A stretch of 48,211 nucleotides of DNA from an uncultured Massilia sp. (lineage in GTDB: Bacteria > Pseudomonadota > Gammaproteobacteria > Burkholderiales > Burkholderiaceae_D). Both the position numbers and the translations under genes were made by a program. The notes beneath the pieces are model-generated. The model saw only the letters and a program-made list of their open reading frames with translations. It had not been told where the DNA came from and ran no database searches. This document shows positions 16,493 through 24,632 of the stretch, in pieces (the first letter of the stretch is position 1; every line of letters begins with the position of its first letter). The stretch is taken from positions 1 through 48,211 of the forward strand of contig CAJYXO010000124.1 of NCBI GenBank assembly GCA_913778765.1, read 5' to 3'.

Positions 16493-16836
16493 TACGTCTT
16501 CCCAGTTTCTAGATGATTGAATCCGCCCGGAACCTTCTGCGCCGCGCGTCGCTTTATTACCAAAAGTTCAACCTCTCCGTGAATTTTGGTGAGTTTCCGT
16601 CAGGATAAATCAAAACCGCCCAATTGCAGTCAGTAAACATGATTCAGCTCAACACTGTTTCACTACTACAACAATATCAAGGGTCATACGGGGATAAGAG
16701 CCCAAATTATGGGTCTATTCTTGCTGTTGAGCAAGGAAAATGAAGTTGACTAGCTGTCTAGACAACATCGGTTGTGGCGGATTTTGGACAGAGTCGACGG
16801 CCCTGCATGGCGCCGCCGTAACAAAAAGTTAAGCTC
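16493..16836. other. Intergenic region upstream of the chemoreceptor
   Basis: This AT-rich 344-bp stretch separates the chemoreceptor start from the end of dusA. It must contain the receptor promoter, but I cannot point to a convincing sigma-28 or sigma-70 pair. No gene is seen on either strand. Confidence 0.5.
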
Positions 16837-17886
16837 TTACGCTGCTTTTCGCATCCGTGCGGCCGCTTCCAGCAGCAGTTCCGGATTGCCTTCCGCAAGA
16901 CGGCGCGAATCCGACAGCAGCTGGCGGAAAGCGCGCGCGCCCGGCAGCCCGGCCATCAGGCCCAGCATGTGGCGCGTGATGCTGTTCAGGCGCAGGCCCA
17001 GCAGCCCGTATCGTTCCAGTTGATCCTGGATGTAGGGAATCATGGCTTCCAGCACCTGTTCGCGCGAAGCAGGTCCACTATTATCGTCGCCATAGAAGCG
17101 CGCATCCCAGTCGGCCATCAGCCAAGGGTTGTGGTAGGCCTCGCGCCCGATCATGACGCCGTCGACGTGCTGCAGGTGACGCGCGATCTCGTCGCTGGTC
17201 TTGATGCCGCCGTTGATGATGATCTCCAGATCCGGGAACTCGCGCTTGAGTTCGTAGGCCACGTGGTAGCGCAGCGGCGGAATCTCTCGGTTTTCCTTCG
17301 GCGAAAGTCCCTTCAGCACGGCGTTGCGGGCGTGGACGATGAAGGTACGACAGCCGGCATCGGCGATCGTGCCGATGAAGTCGCGCACGAAACCGTAGTC
17401 CTCGTTGTAGTCGATGCCGATGCGGTGCTTGACGGTGACGTCGATCGAGACGGCGTCGCGCATCGCCTTCACGCAATCGGCCACCAGTTGCGGCTCGTTC
17501 ATCAGGCAGGCGCCGAACGCGCCCTTCTGCACGCGCTCGGACGGGCAGCCGCAGTTCAGGTTGATCTCGTCGTAGCCCCACTGCTCGCCCAGTTTCGCGC
17601 TCTTGGCCAAGTCGGCCGGCTCGCTGCCGCCCAGCTGCAGGGCGACCGGGTGCTCGACGTCGTCGTAGCGCAGGTGGCGCTCGACGTCGCCATAGACCAG
17701 CGCCCCGGTCGTGACCATCTCGGTGTACATCCAGGTGTGGCGGGTGATCTGGCGGTGGAACACGCGGCAGTGGCGGTCCGTCCAGTCCATCATCGGAGCG
17801 ACAGATAAACGGCGGCCCTGATAAATATTTTTTTTCACTGGGTTCTCATAGGAGAAACCCGGATTTTCTTGGTTCTGATCGTTCAT
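16837..17886 (-). CDS. dusA: tRNA-dihydrouridine(20/20a) synthase DusA
   Basis: The 349-aa flavoenzyme reduces uridines 20/20a in the tRNA D-loop. The N-terminal RLSVAPMMDWTDRHCR is the DusA signature. NLNCGCPSERVQKGAFGACLM holds the catalytic cysteine loop, and IIINGGIKTSDE with VMIGREAYHNPW forms the FMN phosphate site. The first about 24 residues (MNDQNQENPGFSYENP...) precede the usual start of DusA. They are encoded by AT-rich DNA unlike the rest of the gene. Because a phage-type integrase starts 120 bp upstream on the other strand, this 5' end may have been supplied by an island inserted in dusA, leaving the enzyme functional. An ATG at 17886 is used. Confidence 0.95.
   Translation of the reverse strand: MNDQNQENPGFSYENPVKKNIYQGRRLSVAPMMDWTDRHCRVFHRQITRHTWMYTEMVTTGALVYGDVERHLRYDDVEHPVALQLGGSEPADLAKSAKLGEQWGYDEINLNCGCPSERVQKGAFGACLMNEPQLVADCVKAMRDAVSIDVTVKHRIGIDYNEDYGFVRDFIGTIADAGCRTFIVHARNAVLKGLSPKENREIPPLRYHVAYELKREFPDLEIIINGGIKTSDEIARHLQHVDGVMIGREAYHNPWLMADWDARFYGDDNSGPASREQVLEAMIPYIQDQLERYGLLGLRLNSITRHMLGLMAGLPGARAFRQLLSDSRRLAEGNPELLLEAAARMRKAA
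17780..17825. other. Probable attachment-site region in the 5' part of dusA
   Basis: Genomic islands with dusA-associated integrases recombine near the 5' end of dusA. Here the GC content and the fit to the family change around the codons for NIYQGRRLSVAPMM. The exact core cannot be set without a second copy, which I did not find in the window. Confidence 0.35.
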
Positions 17887-18005
17887 TTTGCTTCACTATT
17901 TTTCACAACGTTCTACTGTACCAGTGCCACAAATACTGCCACAATTTGACACATGAGTTCGTCCAGATCGGCTGGCAGAACGCACACTTACGACACGGAG
18001 AACAC

Positions 18006-19082
18006 GTGGCATCATTTTCCCAGATAGGTAAAAAGTGGCAGGCACGCATCCGCAAAAATGGCTTCCCACCAACCTCTGCAAACTTCGAAACGCACAAAGA
18101 AGCGAAGGAGTGGGCAACGAAAACAGAAGCCGCGATGCTGAAGGACAAGCAACGGTTAGCACGGGCAGCTAAAGACCTGGCGCTCGGCAAGCTGATTGAC
18201 CAGCATTTCGAGAAAGAGCCCGCCAATAAGAAGTACGGCAAGAACAAGGTTGCCATTCTCAAGCGTCTCAAAAGGACAATGGGCGCCGTTCTTGTCAAGG
18301 CATTAACATACGACTTTCTTGCGAACTTCGTTGACAACCGCATTTCACAAGGTGCAGGTGGGGTCACCATCGGCATGGACATCGCCCAAATCGCTGCGCT
18401 CGTTACCATCGGTAGCAAGCCGAACAAGTATCACTTCGACATGGATGTCTTCGGCGATGTGCGCGAGTACATTGTCGACTGCGGTCTTGATCCCAAGTCA
18501 AATGAGCGAGACAGACGGCCTACCGAAGAAGAGCTAACCAAGATAAAAAAGCACTTCGACGAGAAGGAACGCCAGCAAATCCCCATGTCCGCGATCATGG
18601 ACTTTGCTGTCGCCACTGCAATGCGTGCTTCCGAGATCACTCGCTTGAAGTGGTCAGACGTCGACTTCGAGAAACGGACCGTCATTATACGCGACAGGAA
18701 GCACCCGAAGAAAAAGAAAGGGAACCATCAGAAAGTTCCACTTCTAGCTGAAGCTTGGGCGATCCTGATCGCCCAACCACGCACTCATGATGAAGTGTTC
18801 CCGTACGATGCGAAGACCTTCAGCACGATCTTCCCGAGGGCTGTAAAGGCTTGTGGCATCGAGGATTTGCGGTTTCATGACCTTCGCCATGAGGGCACGT
18901 CCAGGCTCTTTGAAAAAGGCTACGACATCCCGCGAGTTGCAATTTTCACAGGCCACGTCGACTGGAAGATGTTAGCTCGGTACGTCCAGCTGAAGGCTGA
19001 AGATCTACATCCAGACGAAGATGGAAACTTTTCTTGGCAGCGCCCATTGAAAAAAGCTGAGCCCGTTGCCGCCGCAGCATAA
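18006..19082 (+). CDS. Tyrosine recombinase, dusA-associated type
   Basis: The 358-aa product is a phage-type site-specific integrase. An N-terminal SAM-like/AP2-type arm region (SFSQIGKKWQARIRKNGF) is followed by a core-binding domain and a catalytic domain. The active-site residues are R207 (AMRASEI), H291 and R294 (FHDLRHEG), H316 (TGHVDW) and the nucleophile Y326 (ARYVQ). The GTG at 18006 is taken as start because a ggag box lies 5 bases upstream; the in-frame ATG at 17946 lacks one and overlaps the promoter area. It is divergent from dusA, 119 bp away, with lower GC and more AAG/AAA codons than its neighbours. It probably integrated this island into dusA. Confidence 0.92.
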   Translation: MASFSQIGKKWQARIRKNGFPPTSANFETHKEAKEWATKTEAAMLKDKQRLARAAKDLALGKLIDQHFEKEPANKKYGKNKVAILKRLKRTMGAVLVKALTYDFLANFVDNRISQGAGGVTIGMDIAQIAALVTIGSKPNKYHFDMDVFGDVREYIVDCGLDPKSNERDRRPTEEELTKIKKHFDEKERQQIPMSAIMDFAVATAMRASEITRLKWSDVDFEKRTVIIRDRKHPKKKKGNHQKVPLLAEAWAILIAQPRTHDEVFPYDAKTFSTIFPRAVKACGIEDLRFHDLRHEGTSRLFEKGYDIPRVAIFTGHVDWKMLARYVQLKAEDLHPDEDGNFSWQRPLKKAEPVAAAA

Positions 19083-19092
19083 ATACGAAGAT

Positions 19093-19110
19093 GCCGCCTC
19101 CGCAGGCGGC
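19093..19110 (+). terminator. GC-rich hairpin after the integrase
   Basis: The hairpin gccgcct-ccgc-aggcggc lies 10 bases after the integrase stop. It has only a weak T tract, so termination is uncertain. Confidence 0.4.
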
Positions 19111-19263
19111 GTTACGTTGCTTGCATGTCAGTTTTACATCCGTCTGCATCGGCGCCGCGGATTACGCGCGTGCGATGCGACGGTTCGTCGAACGCTGGGT
19201 ACGCAAGGTAGCTGTTGAGCTGCCATTTTCTATATTAAAGACTATAGAAAGACTAGGGGAATC

Positions 19264-19299
19264 TGAAACCCAGCATCCATGCGGGTTTCAGCGGTTTTC
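19264..19299 (+). terminator. Second hairpin terminator before the repeat array
   Basis: The arms tgaaaccc and gggtttca flank a short loop and are followed by gcggttttctt. It would isolate the downstream repeat array from integrase transcription. Confidence 0.55.
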
Positions 19300-19311
19300 T
19301 TGTCAATAAAA

Positions 19312-19441
19312 ACTAATAGTTCTTCGACTTAAAGACTATTAGCTTATCGGCGTTCAAACTAGTAGCCTGTCACTGATAAACTATTATCTTTTCAGTGAAT
19401 GACTACTAGCTTTTAGGCCGATAAACTACTATTTAGTCCGT
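19312..19441. repeat. Six 22/23-bp direct repeats with a superimposed dyad
   Basis: The motif ACTAnTAgC recurs at 19312, 19335, 19358, 19380, 19402 and 19425, giving spacings of 23, 23, 22, 22 and 23 bp. Most copies are followed by a T-rich stretch and preceded by aa or taa. The same block is also an imperfect inverted repeat. TTATCGGC (19344) pairs with GCCGATAA (19417), CTAGTAG (19359) with CTACTAG (19403), and CACTGA (19371) with TCAGTG (19392). All three pairs centre on 19384. About two helical turns separate the units, so a protein could bind along one face. Candidates are recombinase arm sites, an iteron-type origin or an operator. I do not recognise it. Confidence 0.75.
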
Positions 19442-19454
19442 AGAAATAACGACT

Positions 19455-20300
19455 TTAGAGCACCTAACAAAACCTCTCAACATACCGCCAACAGATGAGC
19501 GAGCAGGCAAGCGACAGGAATGCCTGATGGATGTTTGCTCGCCGCTCGTACCGGATGCGCAATCTGCGGAAGCGGTGTAGCCAACCTAAGGTTCGCTCGA
19601 CGACCTAACGCCACCGTCCAAGCCTTTCGCGCGACTCTACACCGTAGCGCGATACGAACGGCGATGCTCCGACTGCGCAGCCAAGCCCGATGGGCTCTCG
19701 AAGCGTACGCTCGGTCAGCATGCAACTTACCTGGACGTTTGCGGGCACGGCCAGCCAACCCTTGCACTGCCGGGATTGACTTTACCAAGGGGATGAGGAA
19801 ACGCGAGTCGTGTACTTGGGCGCCCGAGATCTGAGCTACCAGTGGAAGCCCACGCTCATCGACCAGCAAATGGTATTTGCTTCAGAGTTAGCCGCAATCG
19901 GTTGGGTTTCGACCTGTATGATCGCCCCCAGCAGGTGCCGGTACGCTTGCAGCGTCAACGCAAGCTCGATCCTACATGATCTGGTCGTGCACTCGGAGCC
20001 GTCGAAGAATCGCCTCGTGGATACGCTGCCAAACGCCGGCTAGCATCCATTCGTGAAGGCGTCGCCGGCATGTCATGCCACTGCCGCAGCCGAGTTCGCG
20101 CGGCAAGTACTCCCACGGTATTCCAGTCTTGAGAACAAACAGGATTCCGGTCAGGGCCGCGCGATCATCGATGCGCGGGCGGCCGCCTTTCGGCGCTGGG
20201 CGATGAGCGATGGGCGATGGGTCGGAAGATGAGCTGCTATTAGCGACCACAGGTCTTCGGGAAGAAGTGCGCGGGCCATGGCATCAGTTCGTTTAGAAAC
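19455..20300 (-). mobile_element. Degenerate IS5-type element
   Basis: The bounds are approximate and set by the extent of transposase-like sequence plus flanks. Clear terminal inverted repeats were not identified. It abuts the repeat array on its left. Confidence 0.6.
19480..20279 (-). pseudogene. IS5-family transposase pseudogene
   Basis: Reading from the ATG at 20279 gives MARALLPEDLWSLIAAHLPT, a typical IS5-family start. A frame change follows near 20200. The next readable piece contains GGRPRIDDRAALTGILFVLKTGIPWEYLPRELGCGSGMTCRRRL, the conserved N-terminal domain. After another break the DDE region appears (LVDERGLPLVAQISGAQVHDS, then KLHADRAYAS). Further frameshifts follow in the C-terminal part. 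At least three disruptions make it inactive. Its presence marks the island as old. Confidence 0.85.
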
Positions 20301-20768
20301 ACGTTCGCCATCTTAGCTGCCGATGTACGGCCTTATACGTCCGCTATCGAAGCTTCCGTCCTGCAAGCTATGGCAAACTTTATTGTTGCTGGAAACCGAT
20401 GCAAACTTGTCAACCACGATTCTATTGCAAACATTATTTACAAGAATGCATGCTAGAACTGGGAGGGCCCATAAGGAGGGTTGTGGCCAACTTTATTATT
20501 CGTTAGCTAGAAGCTGTACAGATGCAACGCTAGATAAAGCAGAAGGTGAGCGTGTGCACGGGTTTGACAAACGAGGGCCCCCCATGCAGCATGCCCAACG
20601 AAACCGGTTGGAAAACCGGCACTTGTTGCAGGTTCAATTGCAGTAAGAAAAAGATTTATGCCCAGCGTCGATCCCAATTGGCCAGCCGAGGTTCCCTGCG
20701 CAGTAGGTCCCTCCATTAGGCACACGCCCGTGTTTCGACCGGTTCCTCAGGCAATGCACCAAATGTCG
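20301..20768. other. Low-GC gene-free end of the island
   Basis: No gene is supported here. Related short words recur: ggcaaactttattgttg (20373), gcaaacttgt (20401), gcaaacatt (20427) and ggccaactttattattc (20485). They could be remains of terminal repeats of a lost insertion sequence. Chromosomal GC content resumes near 20660, before the yeiH-like gene. Confidence 0.45.
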
Positions 20769-21779
20769 TCATACGCCCAGCAGCCTGATCAACACGAAGC
20801 TGACCGTGCCCAAGCCCCACAGCGACAGCACGACCACCGACGCCACCTTGCCGCCGGCACGCAGCACCGCCCGCGCATCCACGCCCAGCCCCAGCGCGGC
20901 CATCGACATGATGGTGAAGAAATTCGCGGCCTCGTGCGCCGGCGCCAGGGCGGCCTGCGGAATCCAGCCTGCCGAACGTGCAGCCAGCAGCAGCAGGAAG
21001 CCGACGATGAACCAGGGCACCAGGTGCGACAGGCTCGGACGCGCCCTGCCGCTACCCCGCCCGACGATCGACAGCACCAGCACCACCGGGCCCAGCATCA
21101 GGACGCGCACCAGCTTGACCAGGGTCCCGATGTGCACGCTCGCGGCCGACACCGAGGCGGTTGCCGCCAGCACCTGCGGCACGGCATACACCGTCAGGCC
21201 GGCGAACACGCCGTACTCGACCGGTGTGAAGGACAGCAAGCCGACCAGCAGCGGCAAGCCCAGCACCACCACCACGCCCAGCACCGCCGTGAAGGCGATC
21301 GACGCCGCTACGTCCTTGCCATCGGCGTCGATCACCGGGGCCACAGCCGCAATCGCGGAATTGCCGCAAATAGAATTGCCGCAGGCGATCAACATTGCCA
21401 TCTTCTTCGGCAAACCGAGGCCGCGCCCGATGAAATAGCTGAGCAGGATGGCGACCACGACCACGCCGGCAATACCGGCTATCAAGCCGAGACCGTTTTC
21501 CAGCAGCGCACCAGCGCTGACCGAGGCGCCCAGCAGGACCACCGCAATCTCCAGCAACAGCTTGGCGCCGACGTGAATGCCTGGCTCGAAGCGTTGGTGC
21601 AGCCGATGCAGGGTGCGCACGCCGGTGCCGAGCAGGATCGCTAGCACCAGGCTTTCGAGCCAGGCCCGGCCGAAAACCCGGGTTTCAGCAGCCTCGAGTG
21701 CATAGGCTGCAAGCGTTACCGCGCCGCACAACAGCAGGCCGGGGACAACGGAAACAAAAGAGTGCAATTTATTCTTCAT
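20769..21779 (-). CDS. yeiH: YeiH/UPF0324-family putative sulfite/sulfate exporter
   Basis: This 336-aa polytopic inner-membrane protein has about ten hydrophobic segments. It carries the family signature LIACGNSICGNSAIAAVAPVI about residues 130-150, and LGLGVDARAVLRAGG near the end. The family (UPF0324/YeiH) is annotated as putative sulfate exporters, and its neighbours often include a LysR regulator and sulfite-handling genes. Here it is divergent from a YeiE-like LysR gene, 103 bp apart. A SorA-like sulfite dehydrogenase is encoded 4.6 kb further on. Export of sulfite or sulfate is inferred from family and context. The gene ends at a small GC-rich region next to the dusA island. Confidence 0.9.
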   Translation of the reverse strand: MKNKLHSFVSVVPGLLLCGAVTLAAYALEAAETRVFGRAWLESLVLAILLGTGVRTLHRLHQRFEPGIHVGAKLLLEIAVVLLGASVSAGALLENGLGLIAGIAGVVVVAILLSYFIGRGLGLPKKMAMLIACGNSICGNSAIAAVAPVIDADGKDVAASIAFTAVLGVVVVLGLPLLVGLLSFTPVEYGVFAGLTVYAVPQVLAATASVSAASVHIGTLVKLVRVLMLGPVVLVLSIVGRGSGRARPSLSHLVPWFIVGFLLLLAARSAGWIPQAALAPAHEAANFFTIMSMAALGLGVDARAVLRAGGKVASVVVLSLWGLGTVSFVLIRLLGV

Positions 21780-21853
21780 GATTTTTTCTCATATCTATAT
21801 GCGCTGACCGAGTAATTCTCAGCCAACGAAATCATTCGGTCCATCTTATAATT

Positions 21854-21865
21854 TGGTACAAACCA
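21854..21865. promoter_or_regulatory. Candidate LysR operator between yeiH and its regulator
   Basis: The inverted repeat TGGT-acaa-ACCA lies 17 bases before the LysR start, directly followed by the palindrome ATTCGAAT (21865-21872). Its position between divergent genes fits an autoregulated LysR-controlled pair. Confidence 0.4.
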
Positions 21866-21882
21866 TTCGAATTGGATGAACA

Positions 21883-22761
21883 ATGACCTTGGAACAGCTC
21901 CGCGTCTTTGTGGAGGTCGCACAGCGCCAGCACTTGACGCAGGCCGCCGCCGCCCTGCACCTGACGCCCTCGGCGGTGAGCGCCTCGATCAAGGCACTCG
22001 AAGACCGTTACGGCACCGCTCTCTTCCACCGCATTGGTCGGCGCATCGAGACCAGCGAGGCCGGCCGCATCTTCCTGGATGAGGCAAGACGTACGCTGGC
22101 AAGCGCCCGCATGGCCGAGGCCACGCTCGCCGAGCTGGGTGAGCTACGCCGCGGGTCGCTGTCCATCCACGCCAGCCAGACCATCGCCAGCTACTGGCTG
22201 CCGGCGCTGCTGGTGCGTTTTCGCCAGGCCTATCCAGCGATCGATCTGCGGCTGGAGGTCGACAACACGGAAAGCGTGGCACGGGCGGTGCTGCAGGGCG
22301 TGGCCGACCTTGGCTTCGTCGAAGGCGCGATCGACGAACCAGCACTGACGAAAGAGGTGGTTGGCGACGACCGCATGGTCGTCGTGGTGGCGCCCGCCCA
22401 CCCTTGGGCGCGCGGGCAGCGACTGGAAGCGGCCGACCTGCTGGGTGCGCAATGGATCCTGCGCGAAGCCGGTTCCGGCACACGCTCGGCCTTCGAGGCG
22501 GCACTCGACGCGTTAGGCATCCCGGCGGGCAGCCTGCAGGTCGCCATCGGGCTGCCTTCGAACGAGGCGGTACGCAGCGCGGTGATGGCCGGCCCGTACG
22601 CTACTGCCGTGTCCGAGCTGGTGGTGGCTTCGCACCTGCAGGCCGGCCTCTTGGCGCAGGCGAGCTTCGACCTGCCGGCGCGCAGCTTTTCGATGCTGCG
22701 CCACGCGGAGCGCCACCGCAGCCGCGCAGCCGCCGCGTTCGAGGAGTTGGTGCGCGCTTGA
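21883..22761 (+). CDS. LysR-family regulator, YeiE-like
   Basis: The 292-aa product has an N-terminal winged helix-turn-helix (LRVFVEVAQRQHLTQAAAALHLTPSAVSASIKALE, residues 5-40). A periplasmic-binding-type effector domain follows (SIHASQTIASYWLPALL, then LGFVEGAIDEPAL). It is closest in appearance to YeiE/CysB-type regulators that read sulfur compounds. The divergent yeiH-like exporter is the likely target; this is inferred from arrangement. Start ATG at 21883 is the first base of the conserved MTLEQLRVF. It probably also controls its own expression. Confidence 0.92.
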   Translation: MTLEQLRVFVEVAQRQHLTQAAAALHLTPSAVSASIKALEDRYGTALFHRIGRRIETSEAGRIFLDEARRTLASARMAEATLAELGELRRGSLSIHASQTIASYWLPALLVRFRQAYPAIDLRLEVDNTESVARAVLQGVADLGFVEGAIDEPALTKEVVGDDRMVVVVAPAHPWARGQRLEAADLLGAQWILREAGSGTRSAFEAALDALGIPAGSLQVAIGLPSNEAVRSAVMAGPYATAVSELVVASHLQAGLLAQASFDLPARSFSMLRHAERHRSRAAAAFEELVRA

Positions 22762-22784
22762 ACAAAAAATAATTGCGTCCACAC

Positions 22785-22809
22785 GGAATAAAGCACAGCC
22801 AGATGCGTT
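22785..22809 (+). promoter_or_regulatory. ECF-type promoter of the sigma/anti-sigma operon
   Basis: GGAAT (22785-22789) and CGTT (22806-22809) are separated by exactly 16 bases, the common spacing of ECF-sigma promoters (GGAAC-N16/17-CGTT). It lies about 50 bases before the first gene of the operon and would allow the encoded sigma factor to autoregulate. Confidence 0.6.
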
Positions 22810-22857
22810 CACCCAGGTAAGAACACTTTTTCCACGATGTCCTACCCGGGAGCTGTC

Positions 22858-23292
22858 ATGAATATCAAGCACCTTATTTTTCTGCTGGCTTGCAGCGCCG
22901 GCGTTACCACGAACGTCCTGGCCGGCCCGGCCCTGGACGCGGCCCAGGCCCATTTCGCCGCCATTGGCGCAGGGGATCGTGCGGCCATCCTGCGCGACTA
23001 TGCCGACAACGCCCGCCTCACCTGGGTCGGCGGTCCGCTCGACGGCAGCTACGACGGGCCGGCGGCCATCGGCGCGGTATGGGACAAGTTCGCCGCTGCC
23101 GCCGGACCGGCGCGCGTCAACATCGTCGGCGCCGCCGAGTCGGCCAATCCGAAAGGAGCAACCGTGGTGGCGGCCGTCCATTTCGAAGGCAAGGCTCAGG
23201 TCAAGGTGCGCTATCTGCTGACCTATCGTGACGGCAAGCTGGTCAATGAGACCTGGCAGGTCGATCCCAAGCTGGCCGCCGGCGCTTACTGA
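22858..23292 (+). CDS. Secreted NTF2/SnoaL-like protein
   Basis: The 144-aa product has a signal peptide (IFLLACSAGVTTNVLAGPA), then an NTF2-like alpha+beta cone. Seen motifs are HFAAIGAGDRAAILRDYADNARLTWVGGPLDG, GPAAIGAVWDKFAAA and the strand YLLTYRDGKLVNETWQVD. The fold is a small ligand-binding or steroid-isomerase-like pocket, so enzymatic activity cannot be deduced. A gggag box precedes the ATG at 22858. It is the first gene of the operon, 12 bases before the sigma factor gene. It may be an extracytoplasmic sensor partner or an effector of the sigma regulon; this is speculative. Confidence 0.8.
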   Translation: MNIKHLIFLLACSAGVTTNVLAGPALDAAQAHFAAIGAGDRAAILRDYADNARLTWVGGPLDGSYDGPAAIGAVWDKFAAAAGPARVNIVGAAESANPKGATVVAAVHFEGKAQVKVRYLLTYRDGKLVNETWQVDPKLAAGAY

Positions 23293-23304
23293 AACTGAGC
23301 GACG

Positions 23305-23823
23305 ATGAGCTCCGTGCCTGACGATGCCGCCCACCACCTGCTGGCCTGCGTGCCGCGCCTGCGCCGCTATGCGCGTGCACTGGTCGGCGACCGCGCCGCC
23401 GCCGAGGACCTGGTCCAGGACACGGTCGAACGCGGCTGGGGCGGCTTGCGGAGCTGGCAGCGCGGCACCGACATGCGCGCCTGGCTATTTTCGATCATGC
23501 ACAACCTGCGGGTCGACCAGGGCCGTCGCGGGACGCTGCAGACCGAGCCGCTGGACGACGAGACGCCGCTGCCGGCCACCTCCGGGCACATCTCGATCGG
23601 GCTCGAACTACGCGACCTCGACACAGCCCTGCGTCTGCTGCCAGAGGAACAGCGCGCCATCCTGCTTCTGGTCGGGCTCGAGGAAATGCGCTACGAGGAC
23701 GTCGCGAGCCTGTTGGGGATACCTGTCGGAACCGTGATGTCGCGCCTGTCGCGCGCACGCGAAAAGCTGCGTGCGCTGATGGAGGGCCGCGCCTCGGTCC
23801 TCCCATTGAAAGCCGTCAAATGA
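23305..23823 (+). CDS. ECF sigma factor
   Basis: This 172-aa protein has region 2 (YARALVGDRAAAEDLVQDTVERGW, MRAWLFSIMHNLRVDQ) and region 4 (LRLLPEEQRAILLLVGLEEMRYEDVASLLGIPVGTVMSRLSRAREKLR). It has no extra C-terminal domain. It should direct RNA polymerase to stress promoters once released from its anti-sigma partner, encoded immediately downstream with an ATGA overlap (23820-23823). A GGAAT-N16-CGTT site upstream of the operon fits its autoregulation. The signal is unknown; the downstream sulfite dehydrogenase suggests a sulfur or oxidative cue. Confidence 0.93.
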   Translation: MSSVPDDAAHHLLACVPRLRRYARALVGDRAAAEDLVQDTVERGWGGLRSWQRGTDMRAWLFSIMHNLRVDQGRRGTLQTEPLDDETPLPATSGHISIGLELRDLDTALRLLPEEQRAILLLVGLEEMRYEDVASLLGIPVGTVMSRLSRAREKLRALMEGRASVLPLKAVK

Positions 23824-24632
23824 ACACCCTGCCCATTACCGAAGCCGACCTGCACGCCTATGTCGACGGCAGGCTGCCGTTAGCCAGGCGCGCCGAAGTC
23901 GAAGCTTATCTGGCCGCCCGTCCGGAAGAAGCAGCGCGGCTGCAGGCCTACGCTGCCCAGAACGATGGCCTGCACGCCTTGTTCGATGCCGTGCTCGACG
24001 AGCCGGTGCCGCCGCAGCTGGCGATGTCGCCGCGCTTGCGTGCCGGCTGGCGCGACGGGTGGCAGTGGAGCATGGCCGCCGGCCTCGCGATCGCCCTCGT
24101 CAGCGGTGGCGCCGGCTGGGGCCTGCGCGGCGCCGCCGACCACGACCTGCGCCTTGCGCAGTCCACCGCGCGCCTTGCCTATCCACAACAGGCAGCCTCC
24201 GGGCTTGCGCACCAGGCCGCGGTCGCGCACGTGGTCTACAGCCCGGAGGTGCGGCGGCCGGTCGAAGTCGGCGCTGACCAGGAAGACCAGCTGGTGGCCT
24301 GGTTATCCAAGCGTCTCGGCAGCAAGATCCATCCGCCGCGCCTGGGCAAGCTTGGCTATGAATTGATCGGCGGGCGCCTGCTGCCCGGCGCAAGCGGCCC
24401 AGTGGCGCAATTCATGTACCACGACAGTGCCGGCCAGCGCCTGACCCTGTACGTGTCAACAGAGCAGGCACACAACAAGGACACGGGCTTCCGCTTTGCG
24501 AAGGAAGGCCCCGTGAATGTCTTTTACTGGATCGACGGGAAGTTCGGCTATGCGCTCTCGGCCGGCATCGACAAGAGTCAACTGGCGCGCGTCGCTACCG
24601 CCGTCTACGAACAACTGGAGGGACCGGTTTGA
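23820..24632 (+). CDS. Anti-sigma factor, membrane-anchored
   Basis: The 270-aa product starts with a short cytoplasmic sigma-binding domain (ITEADLHAYVDGRLPLARRAEVEAYLAARPEEAARL). One TM helix lies near 85-105 (MAAGLAIALVSGGAGWGLRGA), followed by a periplasmic domain of about 165 residues. The N-terminus resembles the ChrR/RsiW-type anti-sigma fold but shows no HxxxCxxC zinc motif, so it is zinc-independent. Start ATG overlaps the sigma stop as ATGA, a sign of translational coupling and stoichiometric production. The periplasmic part (HHDSAGQRLTLYV-type strand, then GPVNVFYWIDGKFGYALSAG) may be the sensor. Confidence 0.88.
   Translation: MNTLPITEADLHAYVDGRLPLARRAEVEAYLAARPEEAARLQAYAAQNDGLHALFDAVLDEPVPPQLAMSPRLRAGWRDGWQWSMAAGLAIALVSGGAGWGLRGAADHDLRLAQSTARLAYPQQAASGLAHQAAVAHVVYSPEVRRPVEVGADQEDQLVAWLSKRLGSKIHPPRLGKLGYELIGGRLLPGASGPVAQFMYHDSAGQRLTLYVSTEQAHNKDTGFRFAKEGPVNVFYWIDGKFGYALSAGIDKSQLARVATAVYEQLEGPV

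Noticed and set aside
19312..19441. CRISPR array
   Set aside because: The units are only 9 conserved bases with 13-14 variable bases between, far too short for repeats and spacers. No cas gene is near.
20570..20646. tRNA-like segment with a GGA-containing hairpin and ggttcaattgc
   Set aside because: The anticodon-like arm is present, but the T stem does not pair and no acceptor stem can be formed.
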